In this document: positions 12,137 through 24,656 of the stretch, one piece after another
How positions within the stretch are numbered: position 1 is the first letter of the stretch
Layout of the letters: every line of letters starts with the position of its first letter
Assembly: GCA_027579435.1 (NCBI GenBank)
Contig: JANBPK010001047.1
Coordinates: forward strand, 1-64,000
From: Candolleomyces eurysporus
Lineage: Eukaryota; Basidiomycota; Agaricomycetes; Agaricales; Psathyrellaceae
DNA: 64,000 bases
Direction of reading: 5' to 3'
Translations under genes and position numbers: made by a program
Notes under the pieces: generated by a model
What the model saw: the letters and a program-made list of their open reading frames with translations, nothing else
Told to the model about the DNA's origin: nothing
The model's database searches: none

Positions 12137-15100
12137 ATGGCGTCCCTCGACTTTGGCCCCGCAAATGGAGCTCAGCACAGCCTTTATGGACAACCCGAGC
12201 TTAATCCATCGTACTCATTGCATGGCTCGGACAATGTTGGAGTTTATGGTCCGTCGTCAGAAGTCGGTGCCGATACAAAGCCGTCTATATATCGACAGCC
12301 TGAACACCTGGACAACTCAGAACACCCCAACTACGAGCTCTTTCCCGGCAACACGAACGGGGGCTCCTTTGCCTCCCAACGCTATCGCACCAACGCGTCC
12401 TCCTCATCGTCTCTGACACCCAGCTACGGCATGAATTCGGACGGCTTGTACTCTCAGGGGAGCTTTGGGGACTCTGTCCAAGCTTTCGGCGGCTCCAATG
12501 GCAACCCATACGACATGATCAGCAGTATGCCTTCGTCGTACAGCAGTGGCAAGGTCTCGCCCCTCACACCCAGCGACCCCGTTGGCGGCCTCCACCATGG
12601 GCAATTCCCTCCCTCCATCAACACGAAGGATTATGCACCGTCCGGTTATCCTGATATGGGCGATCGTCGGCTTCCTATGACTTCCCCTACCGAATACCAC
12701 GCAGAGTATTCCGAAGACTACTCCATGAATGGGATGAACAACGGCCTCGCTTTCCCTCAGAATATGCAACACTTCCCAGAGCGCCTGAATCGGTTCCCCG
12801 ACAGATATGGCCCTCAGCCAGGTGGCAACCCTCCCCACATGGGTGGCCCCCAACCGTCGGACATGGTTCGAGCAATTCCTCCGCACGCGACCCATTCGTA
12901 TAGGGACGGAAATGGCTACGACGACATGCACTACATGGCCCCCAACCCGCACCAGGATATGTCTATGAGGATGTCTGTTGATGAGACCCTGGCCCGGATG
13001 AAGCTGCATAATCCGGCTATCGGTACCTCAACCGACCTACAGTCGTTCATTCGGTAAGTTTCTATTACCGATATTCATGAAATGAGGTACTCACTGCTTC
13101 ACCACAGCCCATTCCTCGAGCAATACGTCCGAACCCCAAACAGGCTTGCCTTCGGTGAACGGACCATCATTGTCATGTCGAGCAAAGTGGCGCAGAAGTC
13201 GTACGGAACTGAGAAACGGTAAGCGTCATTTGCTTCTGACTGAACACGTTGTTGACGCGTGCCTCTAGCTTCCTCTGCCCGCCACCCACCGCCATCATGA
13301 TCGGGAACTCGTGGTGGACTGACGTTGTTCGCCGTGGCGAAGAACCGAAGCTCTGTCCGCCACGCGTCGTGGTTTCCATTTCTGGGGAGCCAGCGCCTCA
13401 AGAAGGATCCATCGAGTGGACAGGATCTTCGGGCAAGTCGTTCGACGTCAGCGATCCCCCAACGGGAACCACCTACATTGGCCGTTGTGTTGGAAAGCAG
13501 CTTTTCATTTCCGACGTCGACGAGAAGAAGAAGAAAGTCGAGGCTCTCGTCAAGGTGACTGCGCCTGCATCGGACGACGAGCCAGAGCGCGTTATTGGCA
13601 TTTTCCCGAGTCGACCTATCAAGGTCATTAGCAAGCCCAGCAAAAAGAGGCAGAGCGCGAAGAACCTTGAATGTACGGAGTTTCCGCTCGATTCAAATTA
13701 CCCGACTAACAAATTCTTCAACAGTGTGCATCAACCATGGATCCACCATTTCCCTTTTCCACCGCCTGCGATCTCAGACAGTGTCCACGAAGTATCTTTG
13801 CGTGTCTGGCTCTGGATCCTCGTTCAAAGGATCTGATGGTGCCCCCTTGATGGGTCTTGATCAGAGGTCAAGACAGTCCACTCCATCGTTCATTGCTCGA
13901 ACGGCTTCATGGGGTAAGTGTTGACTGAGACTATCAGCGAGATTCAAACTAAAGCTTTGTGCAGATCCGTTCGTGATGTACATCGTTGACGTCAACAAAC
14001 CAGGAGGTGGCTTGGATGGCCCTCCCCCACCTNCCCCCCCAGCCCGATTATCCTTCCCCTCCTCCCAATGCTATCCCCTTCACCAATAACGGGTCCCAGA
14101 TCCCCATCTACTACAACCAGACTGTCGTCCTTCAATGTCTGACCTCTGGCGTTGTCAGCCCGGTTCTCATCATTCGCAAGGTCGATCGCCAGACCACTGT
14201 CGTCGGTGGCGGCTTGCAGGAAGGTGCCAAGGGCATCGCCGACCACTACTGCTCACCCGGTGAAGTCTGCGGAGATCCCGTCTCGCAGCTTCACAAGATT
14301 GCTTTCGAGGTCTACGACGCCAACAAGGCTCCCGCAGATCCCGGCACTCCCGGTATTTCTGGCGCTTTCTTGTCATGCATGGGCGAGAAGGTCAACACCT
14401 ACCGACCCATCGAAGGACGACAATGGAACGCTAATGTTGTCAACGGGTCGAACTCGCCTGTCTTGCCAGGTTCTCCTCTCTCCCCAACTAACGGCTCCGG
14501 CAGCGCCGACTACTTCGGGAACGGCGAGAGTGAGCCTCCCTCTCCATCCTCCGGCGACTTTGGGTCGAACGACGGTGGTCGGGTTAAGAAGAAGAGGTCG
14601 ACCTCCAGCGCGGGAAACCTTGGCAAGCCCGTTGGCAAGAACCGTCGTCGACCAAGCTCTGCAGGATCTGTCTCTTCTCGTCGAGGCTCTGGCAGTGACT
14701 CCGGTGCTTCTTCTGGAGCCCTTTGGCAAGTCGACATCGGTGAAACTAGTGTGTGGACAATTGTGGGCACAGGTACGTTTTTTTTTCATCTTCTCTTGAA
14801 CGCACACGCAGAGTCTAATTGCTTGTTTACACAGACCAAGTTCGCTACAACTTCTACGTTCCGCCTGTCCTCTTCGACAACCAGCACGCCCTCCAAACTG
14901 GCTCGTTCCCAGTCCCATCGAAACCTGTTACACCTTTCCCCGGTGTCGTCAAGTACCTGCCTCCCGACCGTGCTGCTGAAGCACCGAAGACGACGTGCCC
15001 TCAGTCTCGGGGTGTGCTTGCGAAACCTAATCCTCACGCCGCGAAAATGCTCACAGTCTATGGAGAGAACTTCTCCAAGACTGATCCTGTCCATGTATTT

Positions 15101-15253
15101 TTCGGATCTGAGCCTTCACCCTTCGTCGAGGTCCGCTGCACCGAGGTGGTTGGTTGCCTTCCTCCCGAGTCAGGCCACAACAACAAGAGAAGGCCCATCA
15201 TCCTCGTGCGCCCAGACGGTGTCGTGTTGCCGTCCAATGTGATGTATCCCTAG
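12137..15253 (+). CDS. CSL-family transcription factor (CBF1/RBP-J/Suppressor of Hairless type)
   Basis: Six exons: 12137-13053, 13108-13218, 13269-13672, 13725-13913, 13965-14772, 14835-15253. The first 300 residues are a low-complexity Ser/Pro/Gly tail. The Rel-like DNA-binding domain follows (PFLEQYVRTPNRLAFGERTI, then KSYGTEKRFLCPPP). Next comes a beta-trefoil domain (LCINHGSTISLFHRLRSQTV, then VVGGGLQEGAKG and QLHKIAFEVY), split by a fungal-type Ser-rich basic insert of about 100 residues, and a C-terminal IPT/TIG domain (KMLTVYGENFSKTDPVHVFF). CSL proteins bind GTGRGAA-type sites; fungal members (S. pombe Cbf11/Cbf12) act without Notch in cell adhesion, cell-cycle and lipid control. A single N at 14033 before seven Cs breaks the frame; deleting it restores PPPPPPQPDY. 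I treat this as a read error, so the gene is probably intact. Confidence 0.93.
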
Positions 15254-17567
15254 ACGGTTTTCTTTTCNTTTTTTTCTTGCGCCTAGTCTCCTCCTGTGCT
15301 GATACGGTTTGGTTTCGTGACTCGGATATCTGTATTTTTTTGCTCACTTTGTGGCCGATCTGCCTCGATTTATCTATCTATCTGCTCATATCCTACTTCG
15401 TTTTTCCACCGCCTCTGACATTGCTACTGTATGATTAGTTCCTCACCCCACACTCCCCACACCATATAGCTATAGCCGGATTTAACGTTTGCCTCCAGTG
15501 TCCATACTAGCTTGCCTGTCTCGCTATTTTTACCAATAGATAATGGATTTGGAAAGTCAATGATGGTCGACAGGGCCTATACAAATTCCGCGAGCCTTTC
15601 TGTGTAGAACATCGAGAAGGGAGATGAGGGTTACCGAGCTTTTTCCAGACAAAGCTCCGGATGGTAGCTGCTAACCTCGAGATTGGGGGTTTGTCTGGAT
15701 GTGTACATGTGTCACCTACATCTGGGTCTATCAAGTTGGCATCAGCGGGCACTTCCCCGCTCTTAACTGCTCCGTTTACTCTATTTAGACTGAGTCGTGA
15801 ACTTATGATAGGACTTGTCTGAGTAAGGAATCTACAAGAGCGCTCCCCAACATTATCTCCTGATACTTCAATCTTAGTTGCCGTAATTCCCCCAACTCAT
15901 GGTTATGAAGAGAAGCAACTGCGCCAGGTCCGGCGTCGTCTCGTACGCTTGCCTCAGTGGGCCCTTTGATATTCTGGTAACGTATGTTGAATGCTACCTG
16001 AGATCATCAACGATTTCAATATGGAATAGGCCACTGGAGCATACGAAATCGCCGATGGGACGGCGCCACAAATCATTAAAGACTTGACGGTTGAAGAGGT
16101 CTGCCATTTCAGTCAGCCGAGTCGGTAGGTCGGTGGATGTATGCGCGTCTGGGCCCACGGTTAGCAATTCAAAAAACCATCAAGGGTCGAGTCAAGGTCC
16201 CCGTGGCTCCCTTTCAAGGAAGGAGTGTATAGTAATGATACACAGACGTGAACCCTCGACGAAAGTGCCCGCGACCATCGACAACGTGGATATTTGACGG
16301 GTCATATGCTTCGCTGAGTACGCAAATCCATCAAGACTGATGCAAGATCTTTGGAGGGCGAATATGCTGTTGACAATTGTAAAGGGACCTCCTCATGCGG
16401 ATGGGCGAGTCTGGATAAACTGAATATGCGTACGAGGTAAGCCTGGAGTGAACGGTCACCGTCATCTTCATCTCCTAGTACCCAGCTGGGGATAGGTAGA
16501 GTAATTCTGATCGACGTTCTACAAGTAGGGGAACGGTGCTGGCCATCTCGGGGGCCAACAAAGTTTGCCAGGCTTACAAACCCGGTAGGTGGCTCTATGA
16601 CAAGTTGTAGATCTCTGTAGGACACTCCTTAGCGACGAGACGCGTTTCAAAAATTTCAACCGCTTGTAACGAGAGTACTGACGACGGAGGCGGCGGAGGC
16701 GGGGGAGATCCTCATATGAATTCCACAAACACAGGCGGTTGGCCTGAAGAAGTGGCAACCAATCTCAGGTACACCTTTGAGAGCTAGGTCTCTGGGCTTC
16801 GATCCAGCCTCGTGGCGTCGTGAAGGAGCGGGAGAGGCACATACAAAGTTCTGTATCGATACCGGAGCTCATAGGGCGCCGGGAGGCTAATAGGGCAAAT
16901 TTGGACCTTACTCAAGTTTTCGGTCGTGCTGGTAACCCACATTCTGATCCGTAGAGGACGTCTAGTGGCGTAGCGAGAACTCAGCGACGCCGCCGCCGAT
17001 TGACCTTCGAGGGGCCGAAATTGAAGGACGAGAAGTAACGCTGGGAAACCGAGGGTTGTCCCATCAAGTTTCATCTCGTGTGGTTCCAGGAAGATCACCA
17101 GGTGAGAGCTAATTGACTGGGTGAAGCAGTCACCGACGCAGGATGTACGTACCATGCCTATGACAGTATTTTTCGTGAAAGTAGAGATCATCAGATTCTT
17201 CATCGGCCATGTTTTGAGTCTTTCTGTTGACCAAAGTCAGATCGTTGCTGTGTTCTAGCTCTTTCGATGAAAATGTTGGTATCCAAGAGGCTTTTAAGCT
17301 AGAGGCGTTGCATGAAAGATGATAGAAGGCTTTTGCCAGCAAACTTGAATTAGGCGCGCAATGTCAGTCCGGTCGGGAAAAGCGCGAAGCGGCGCGGTCA
17401 TCACGTGAAATCGGGATTGGAGGGCGTGCCAGTCCCTCACCATAGCCTGCACTCCATTCCTCCCTCGACTTCCAACCTCAAGACAGTAAGCAAATCGTCC
17501 CATCTTGTGGCTAACGGTTCTTTTACTCAATGTCATCGCAGGATCTCTGTCGCACCAGCACAGCACC
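15254..17567. other. 2.3-kb stretch with one doubtful minus-strand ORF
   Basis: Starts with the T-rich 3' flank of the CSL gene (N at 15268). No recognised gene is present. On the minus strand 17210-16784 and 16625-16302 hold protein-like stretches, reported separately with low confidence. Confidence 0.5.
16784..17210 (-). CDS. doubtful hypothetical ORF
   Basis: An ATG at 17210 opens MADEESDDLYFHEKYCHRHG. A possible 44-bp GT-AG intron is followed by an open frame to a stop at 16784 containing FPALLLVLQFRPLEG and LPAPYELRYRYRTLYVPLPL. I could not join the two parts in frame with confidence. A further open stretch at 16625-16302 (ANFVGPRDGQHRS, then SWVLGDEDDGD) may belong to the same locus. 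The amino-acid content looks more protein-like than the shadow ORFs nearby, but no family is recognised. It could be a real multi-exon gene, a decaying one, or chance. Confidence 0.25.
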
Positions 17568-18248
17568 ATGAACATCACATCTTATGTGTCCGAAGTGACG
17601 ACCCAGTTTACCAGTATACCACCCACCTCTTATCCAGGGTTACTATGGTCATACTATATCCAATACCTATGGAAATACGAGCCAAATTCATGGGTGGCGA
17701 CCATCGCGTACTCGTGTCGGGTTCTTGCCGTCCTTCTCTGTCTTCCGACCATCATTCTTGCGCTTCTGGTGAGTACGAATATTGCTATTGCCCAACGTTC
17801 GCAGATTGAGGTCCTCTATTCCCAATTATAGGACATTTCTTCGTACGCGATCGCTCGTACACTGGGAATCGTGGATGATGTCAAGGCCTCCACGAGCGAT
17901 AAAGTAACAGCAACACAGGTCCAAGCACCCACCATCCGGGTGGAAGCTTCCACCGACAGTGCATCGACGGACTCGGACGTGGATTCGCTCGGAGGAAGTA
18001 CATTGCTAGCAACACCGTCCAGCGTCGACTCGCTACTGGTAGAAGGCCCTCCACCCCAACATCCAAAGGAGTTCTTCGCGACGGAAAATAATCTCAAGCT
18101 CTCAGGAGTGGACGTATTATCCCCTGCTGCTTCTCGAGCCTCATCGCCAGTGTTGACACGCAAAAAACTAGCGGCTGAAAGAGACGATGCCGATTTCACA
18201 CTTCGTTATCGCCAGCAGCCACAGACAACGTCCTATGACAATCACTAA
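17568..18248 (+). CDS. small single-pass membrane protein, unknown function
   Basis: Two exons, 17568-17768 and 17832-18248, joined by a 63-bp intron in phase 0, give 205 residues. The N-terminal 40 residues are aromatic-rich (LLWSYYIQYLWKYEP) and are followed by one strong hydrophobic helix at about residues 42-68 (VLAVLLCLPTIILALL). The remainder is a Ser/Thr/Asp-rich, probably cytosolic tail with several SP/TP sites. There is no clear signal peptide. I do not recognise the family; lineage-specific membrane proteins of this plan are common in basidiomycetes. It converges with ESA1, whose stop lies 186 bp downstream. Confidence 0.7.
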
Positions 18249-18433
18249 ATAGATTCCTTGGTCACCAGCCCACCGGCGACTTTTCACATAATAGATTAAT
18301 ATCTCCCAAAAAGTTGGTACAACTGGTTTATTAACCACAGTCAAGTTCTCATGAGAAGGTTACAAGTGTCGGTACAATTACAGTCGGAAAATACTGTACA
18401 AGGGTGAAATGAGCCCACTCTAGTAAACGACTT

Positions 18434-20309
<1,876 letters not shown>

Positions 20310-20520
20310 CCTGAAGGGCTAATTGGGTGCTCTACGGGTAGCTTGAGCCTTTGGCGGTCGTCTGGTAGCGAAAAGAGGGCTGTAGTCGTCGAGAATGAGG
20401 TGCTGTGTTTTGTCGTTGGACCCCGTGGTCGATGACTCGAGCAGCAAGACAAAGCCCTTTCCGCTGACTAAGCAGAATTTTGCAACGGGCTCGGCACTTT
20501 GGCTTGAGCTCATACAAACC
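20310..20520. promoter_or_regulatory. shared ESA1/DBP7 intergenic promoter region
   Basis: The two start codons face away from each other over 211 bp, so both promoters must lie here or in the 5' ends of the genes. No TATA-like box was singled out. Confidence 0.5.
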
Positions 20521-23206
20521 ATGGACGACGATCTCGTACTGAACCTCGCTGTAGACGATGCTCTACCATCGAGAAAATATGCAGCGAAGCAGAAGGGTGG
20601 ACGTTGGACAGACAGGTAGAATCTCTCGCCTTGGAGATCAATATTTAATGCAGATTTTGACATTTTCATGAGTTTCGCAGGTTAAAAGCGAAACGGGTCA
20701 CCAAACGCAAGGCTGCACATGAAAATAAATCCTCGAATGCGCAGGAGCACGCAGAGGAAATAAATCCAAGGCCAGCCAAACGGTTCCGGACTGAAGATTC
20801 ACGTTCCCAGAAACAACCGAGGCCTGCTCAGGCTCCCAGTGCAGCAGGCAAATCGTCTGCAGCCCCCGCTCGACCAACTCAGGTCGTCTCCTCGCTCTTT
20901 ACTTCAAATCCAAAAATCGAGCTCCCCACCTCTACGCCTTCCATTAAACCATCAGCAAAACCTAGCAATGCACCTGTGGATTTTTCGACATTTGAGGGAC
21001 TCGGACTCCACCCGTTCCTCATATCTCATCTTTCCAATAAGATGAACATCAAAAGGCCTACCGCCATCCAAAGGGCCTCACTTCCTCTCATGCTCCCCAC
21101 CCAAACTCACTCTGAAGCTCGGGACGTCTTTCTCCAATCGCAAACAGGTTCAGGAAAGACTTTATCCTACCTCCTGCCCATCATCCAGGACCTCCTCCCC
21201 CTCAGCTCCCAATCCTACATCGACCGCTCCATAGGCACTCTCGCTATCATCATCGCACCCACCCGCGAACTCGCAAAACAAATCTCTGACGTCGTCGAAG
21301 CACTGCTGAAAATGCGGCTGAGGGCAGAGAACGACGTTAGCGGGGAATCGGAAAACTCTACTCGCATGACGAGGTGGTTAGTCTCTGGACTCTTGATCGG
21401 TGGTGCCACACGGACGCACGAGAAAGCAAAGTTGCGTAAAGGTATACCTATCCTTGTGTCCACGCCTGGCAGGCTGCTGGACCATATCCAGAACACCGCC
21501 TCGTTCAATGTGGGGAAATGCCAGTGGCTCGTCCTGGACGAAGCAGACCAGCTCATGGAATTGGGATTCGAAGAGACGATCACGGGGATTCTGAAGGGTC
21601 TGGAAGGCCGGAGACGTCTGGCGATGAAAGCAGTCGAGGAGGGGAAGAGCACCGAGGTTGGAGGCTGGGACTGGGACAAACCCCGACGCACCGTACTGTG
21701 TTCCGCCACCATCCGCGAATCGGTGCAGAAACTCGCTGGGACGGCTCTAGTCAATCCGTTGATGATCAAAGCGACGGAAATCGACAAGGACGATACGTCT
21801 TTACCCGACTTGCTTCCAAAGTCCAATCCCGAGCAGTCCAACCAGGCATCGTCGACGGCACTGACTCCTCCGTCGCAGCTTTCACAGAAATACGTGATCG
21901 CTCCCTTAAAGCTTCGGTTGGTCGCACTGCTCGCACTTCTACGGACGCTTATCGCGCAGGGAAGTGGTGGCGGAACGAAGATCATCGTCTTCCTCAGCTG
22001 CACCGATTCCGTCGACTTTCATTGGAGCCTCCTTGGTGGAGCTCATATGGGCTCAGACGGGAACGCACCAGAATCCGACGAAGAAGAGGACAGCGACGAC
22101 CAGGACGAAGACGAAGACAGCTCGGACGCAGGAAACCAGTCAAAACGGCGGCCGCAAAAGAAACTTGGTGAAGACGCAGCAGTGGAGGCAAAGTGTGCAT
22201 TGCTTCCAGACGTTACGGTCTACCGACTCCATGGATCTCTCCCTACAGCTACGCGTATGCGGGCTCTGAAGGGTTTTGCTGGGCCCAGGGACGGCAAGAA
22301 AGCTGCAGCCCAGCCCTCTTCGTCCTCGTCCTCGATATTGCTGTGTACCTCCGTCGCAGCGCGTGGTTTGGACCTTCCCCTCGTGAAAGCCGTTGTCCAG
22401 TACGACCTGCCCACCGAAGGCGGTCCTACGGAGTATATTCACAGAATCGGTCGAACGGCTCGAGCGGGCAAGGGAGGTGAGGCGTGGAGTATCGTTGCGC
22501 CCAGCGAAGCCGAGTGGGCTACGTGGGTTGTGGATAAGATGCAAGGGGAGGAGAGCAATAGCAGTAAGAAGGTGTCGCTGTCGCCTGTGCCGCTGGAGAC
22601 GGTCCTTCAGAACGGGTTCGGAGGGAAGGGGAAGGAGTATGAGGCTCGTGCGACGGAGGTGCAGTTGGCATTTGAGCGATGGGTTCTCAAGAATTCGAAC
22701 GTATGTCTATTTCATCCTAACGACTTTTGCTTGGCTCTGGTTGACTTGTTTCGTTTTGATAGAACGCGGCTCTTGCTCGAGGGGCTTACCTCTCTCATAT
22801 GAGGGCGTATGCTACCCATCCTTCAAACGAAAAACACATGTTCCACATCCGCCATTTGCATCTCGGACATCTCGCCAAGTCATTCGCTCTTCGCGAAGCG
22901 CCGACCAAGGTCAACGCCTCGATGAATGCCAAAGCAAAAGGCAGTTCATCGTCAGCATCCAAGTCGAAGAAACGCGATGCCAAAGGTTCTTCGTCTAAAG
23001 GCGCCGCCAAACCATCCGGAAAAACAAAAATTGCATATGACTCGGACAGTGACTATGATCAGGAGGCGGAAAAGCGGATGAAGGCTGTTGTGCGTGCTCA
23101 GGGCAGGCTCTCGAAAAAAGGAGGCACGATGATGCGGACAGACACTTCCGAATTCCAGGTTATGGACACCAATTACCCCGAAAAGCTCGTGCAGGGTCAC
23201 AGTTAG
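20521..23206 (+). CDS. DBP7: DEAD-box RNA helicase Dbp7 (60S ribosome biogenesis)
   Basis: Three exons (20521-20615, 20681-22700, 22763-23206) encode 852 residues. The helicase motifs are in order: Q-motif region ([16 protein letters not shown]), motif I SQTGSGKT, Ia PTRELAKQI, Ib [10 protein letters not shown], motif II LDEADQL, motif [22 protein letters not shown] and [17 protein letters not shown]-terminal extension typical of this subgroup follows ([20 protein letters not shown]) with a basic tail. An acidic insert ([19 protein letters not shown]) interrupts the second RecA domain. Dbp7 acts in the nucleolus on early pre-60S particles (family knowledge). The N-terminal extension is basic, with [12 protein letters not shown] likely a localisation signal. 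It converges with the HAD phosphatase gene. Confidence 0.95.
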
Positions 23207-23320
23207 CGACACAATAAATAGGATTCATGTTTCTATAATATCTACAAGCACGAGGTATAATCCAGTCAGATGCACCTTTCTTTATATCTGCATTCTCTTT
23301 CGCTGACTATAAATCCTCTT

Positions 23321-24324
23321 CTATAAGGTATTGAAGATTTCTTCCACCTCCCATGCGCCGCCCCAGTACTTGATCTTAGGCTTCAGACCTTTCTCCTTTC
23401 CCTCCTTGCTGATACGTTGAGAGAGACCACGGTGGCTGCGGCAAAGAACCAAGTCTTGTCTACATCATCATTCCAGGCCTGTCAGTCAATGCATCCGACA
23501 ATCGGTAGAACGGAAATCACTGACTCTCTCATTCGGAGGATGGGGCAAAAATCGTTGGTCCCATCACCGACGTAGACAATTCGGTCGTATTCCTGTCCAT
23601 TCTTTGCAAGGAATGCTTGCAGCTCTGCCCCTTTGCACATGTTGACACTGCATCCGACGGTGCAGCCATGTTGGGGGCCGGAGGGGTCAACCCGCCTTCG
23701 GAGGGACAGCAATTCGCCCTCCCAGTGAGCGGGGTTTGTGACGACCTCGCTGAAAATGTGGGTGAGTTTTTTGTCCTATTGATGGAGTTAAAAATTTTCG
23801 TGTACGTTATACGTGGAAAGACCGAACCTCGAGGATGGTTGAGATGTACACAGAATTGGCGTTGGACAGACAGAGGAAGGTGGTCCGGCCTGCTTTTTTA
23901 AGGTTGTCGACTCCGCGAACCATTGCCGGGTGCTACATATTAACTCCCATGAGATAAGGCAGTTGGGCCGTCGAGACCGCGACCACTCACGAAAGGCATG
24001 ACTCGCAAGGCGCTCTCAATCTGCTCTCGCTTAATTCCGCGACGATTCAATTCCCTGAGCGACTGCGCCCTGGACGTCGGCGTCAGTGGATTCATCTAGT
24101 TTTTGAATAGAGGGCATACACCAGGTCTGTCCACTGGATCTCTTCCTTGAGTGTCTTCATTTTACGGCGAAGGTCAGGTGCCAGCACTTCGAAGACCCAT
24201 CGGTCTGTGTCTTGGTCTGCCATAGACCTAGAAATTATCATTATCAAGGCCAGGCGTTCGTAGAGGCCGGGAGAACATACCAGTCAAAGTCGAAGACGAC
24301 GAGCTGTTTTTCGATTGGGGCCAT
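23321..24324 (-). CDS. PHOSPHO1/2-type HAD phosphatase
   Basis: Six exons (24324-24281, 24227-24120, 24069-23991, 23932-23828, 23775-23525, 23459-23321) encode 241 residues, the usual size. HAD motif I is VVFDFDWSMADQDTD with the nucleophilic and acid/base aspartates; motif II is LCLSNAN; motif IV is VYVGDGTNDFCP. The family dephosphorylates small substrates such as phosphoethanolamine, phosphocholine or pyridoxal phosphate; the fungal substrate is not known to me. Cysteines cluster in the cap (HGCTVGCSVNMCKG). The motif I exon boundary splits the Trp codon of DFDW. The start at 24324 gives MAPIEKQLVVFDFD; a longer in-frame extension exists upstream but is low complexity. An N at 24419 lies in the 5' flank. 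Confidence 0.88.
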
Positions 24325-24656
24325 ACTGCTTTTCGGGGACTTGGGAGACTGAGGAGGAATCCGGGGACTTGAAGCTATAAATTTAGGGAAGCTTATCTGC
24401 TGACTAATCAATGGCGGCNGGGGGGGTTGAAGCACGTTCCTCTGGCACGCACGTTAATAAGCCCAGTGCTCAGCTGCCTTTTATTTTACTAATAAAATCC
24501 CCAGTATGTACTTCCACCGTGCGTGACAGAGGTACAAGTCAGAGAGAGTCCTCAGAGCGAGAGAGAGTCACGATTATGTAATCCAGGTACCGGGTTTTTG
24601 GGACTCGCGGCCATTTTGAGAACTTGGCTGGTTTTGCAGAACCGTAATGGTGGCCT

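Noticed and set aside
14030..14041. Programmed ribosomal frameshift in the CSL gene
   Set aside because: The shift coincides with an N beside a homopolymer and the same pattern recurs in two unrelated genes, so base calling explains it better.
13986..15242. Long apparent ORF of 418 codons starting at 13986
   Set aside because: It begins in the wrong frame before the N at 14033 and runs past the real donor at 14773; it is a composite of the CSL exon and intron read-through, not a separate gene.
20319..20669. Minus-strand ORF of 116 codons between ESA1 and DBP7
   Set aside because: It overlaps DBP7 exon 1 and the shared promoter, has no motif, and is explained as the antisense shadow of DBP7.
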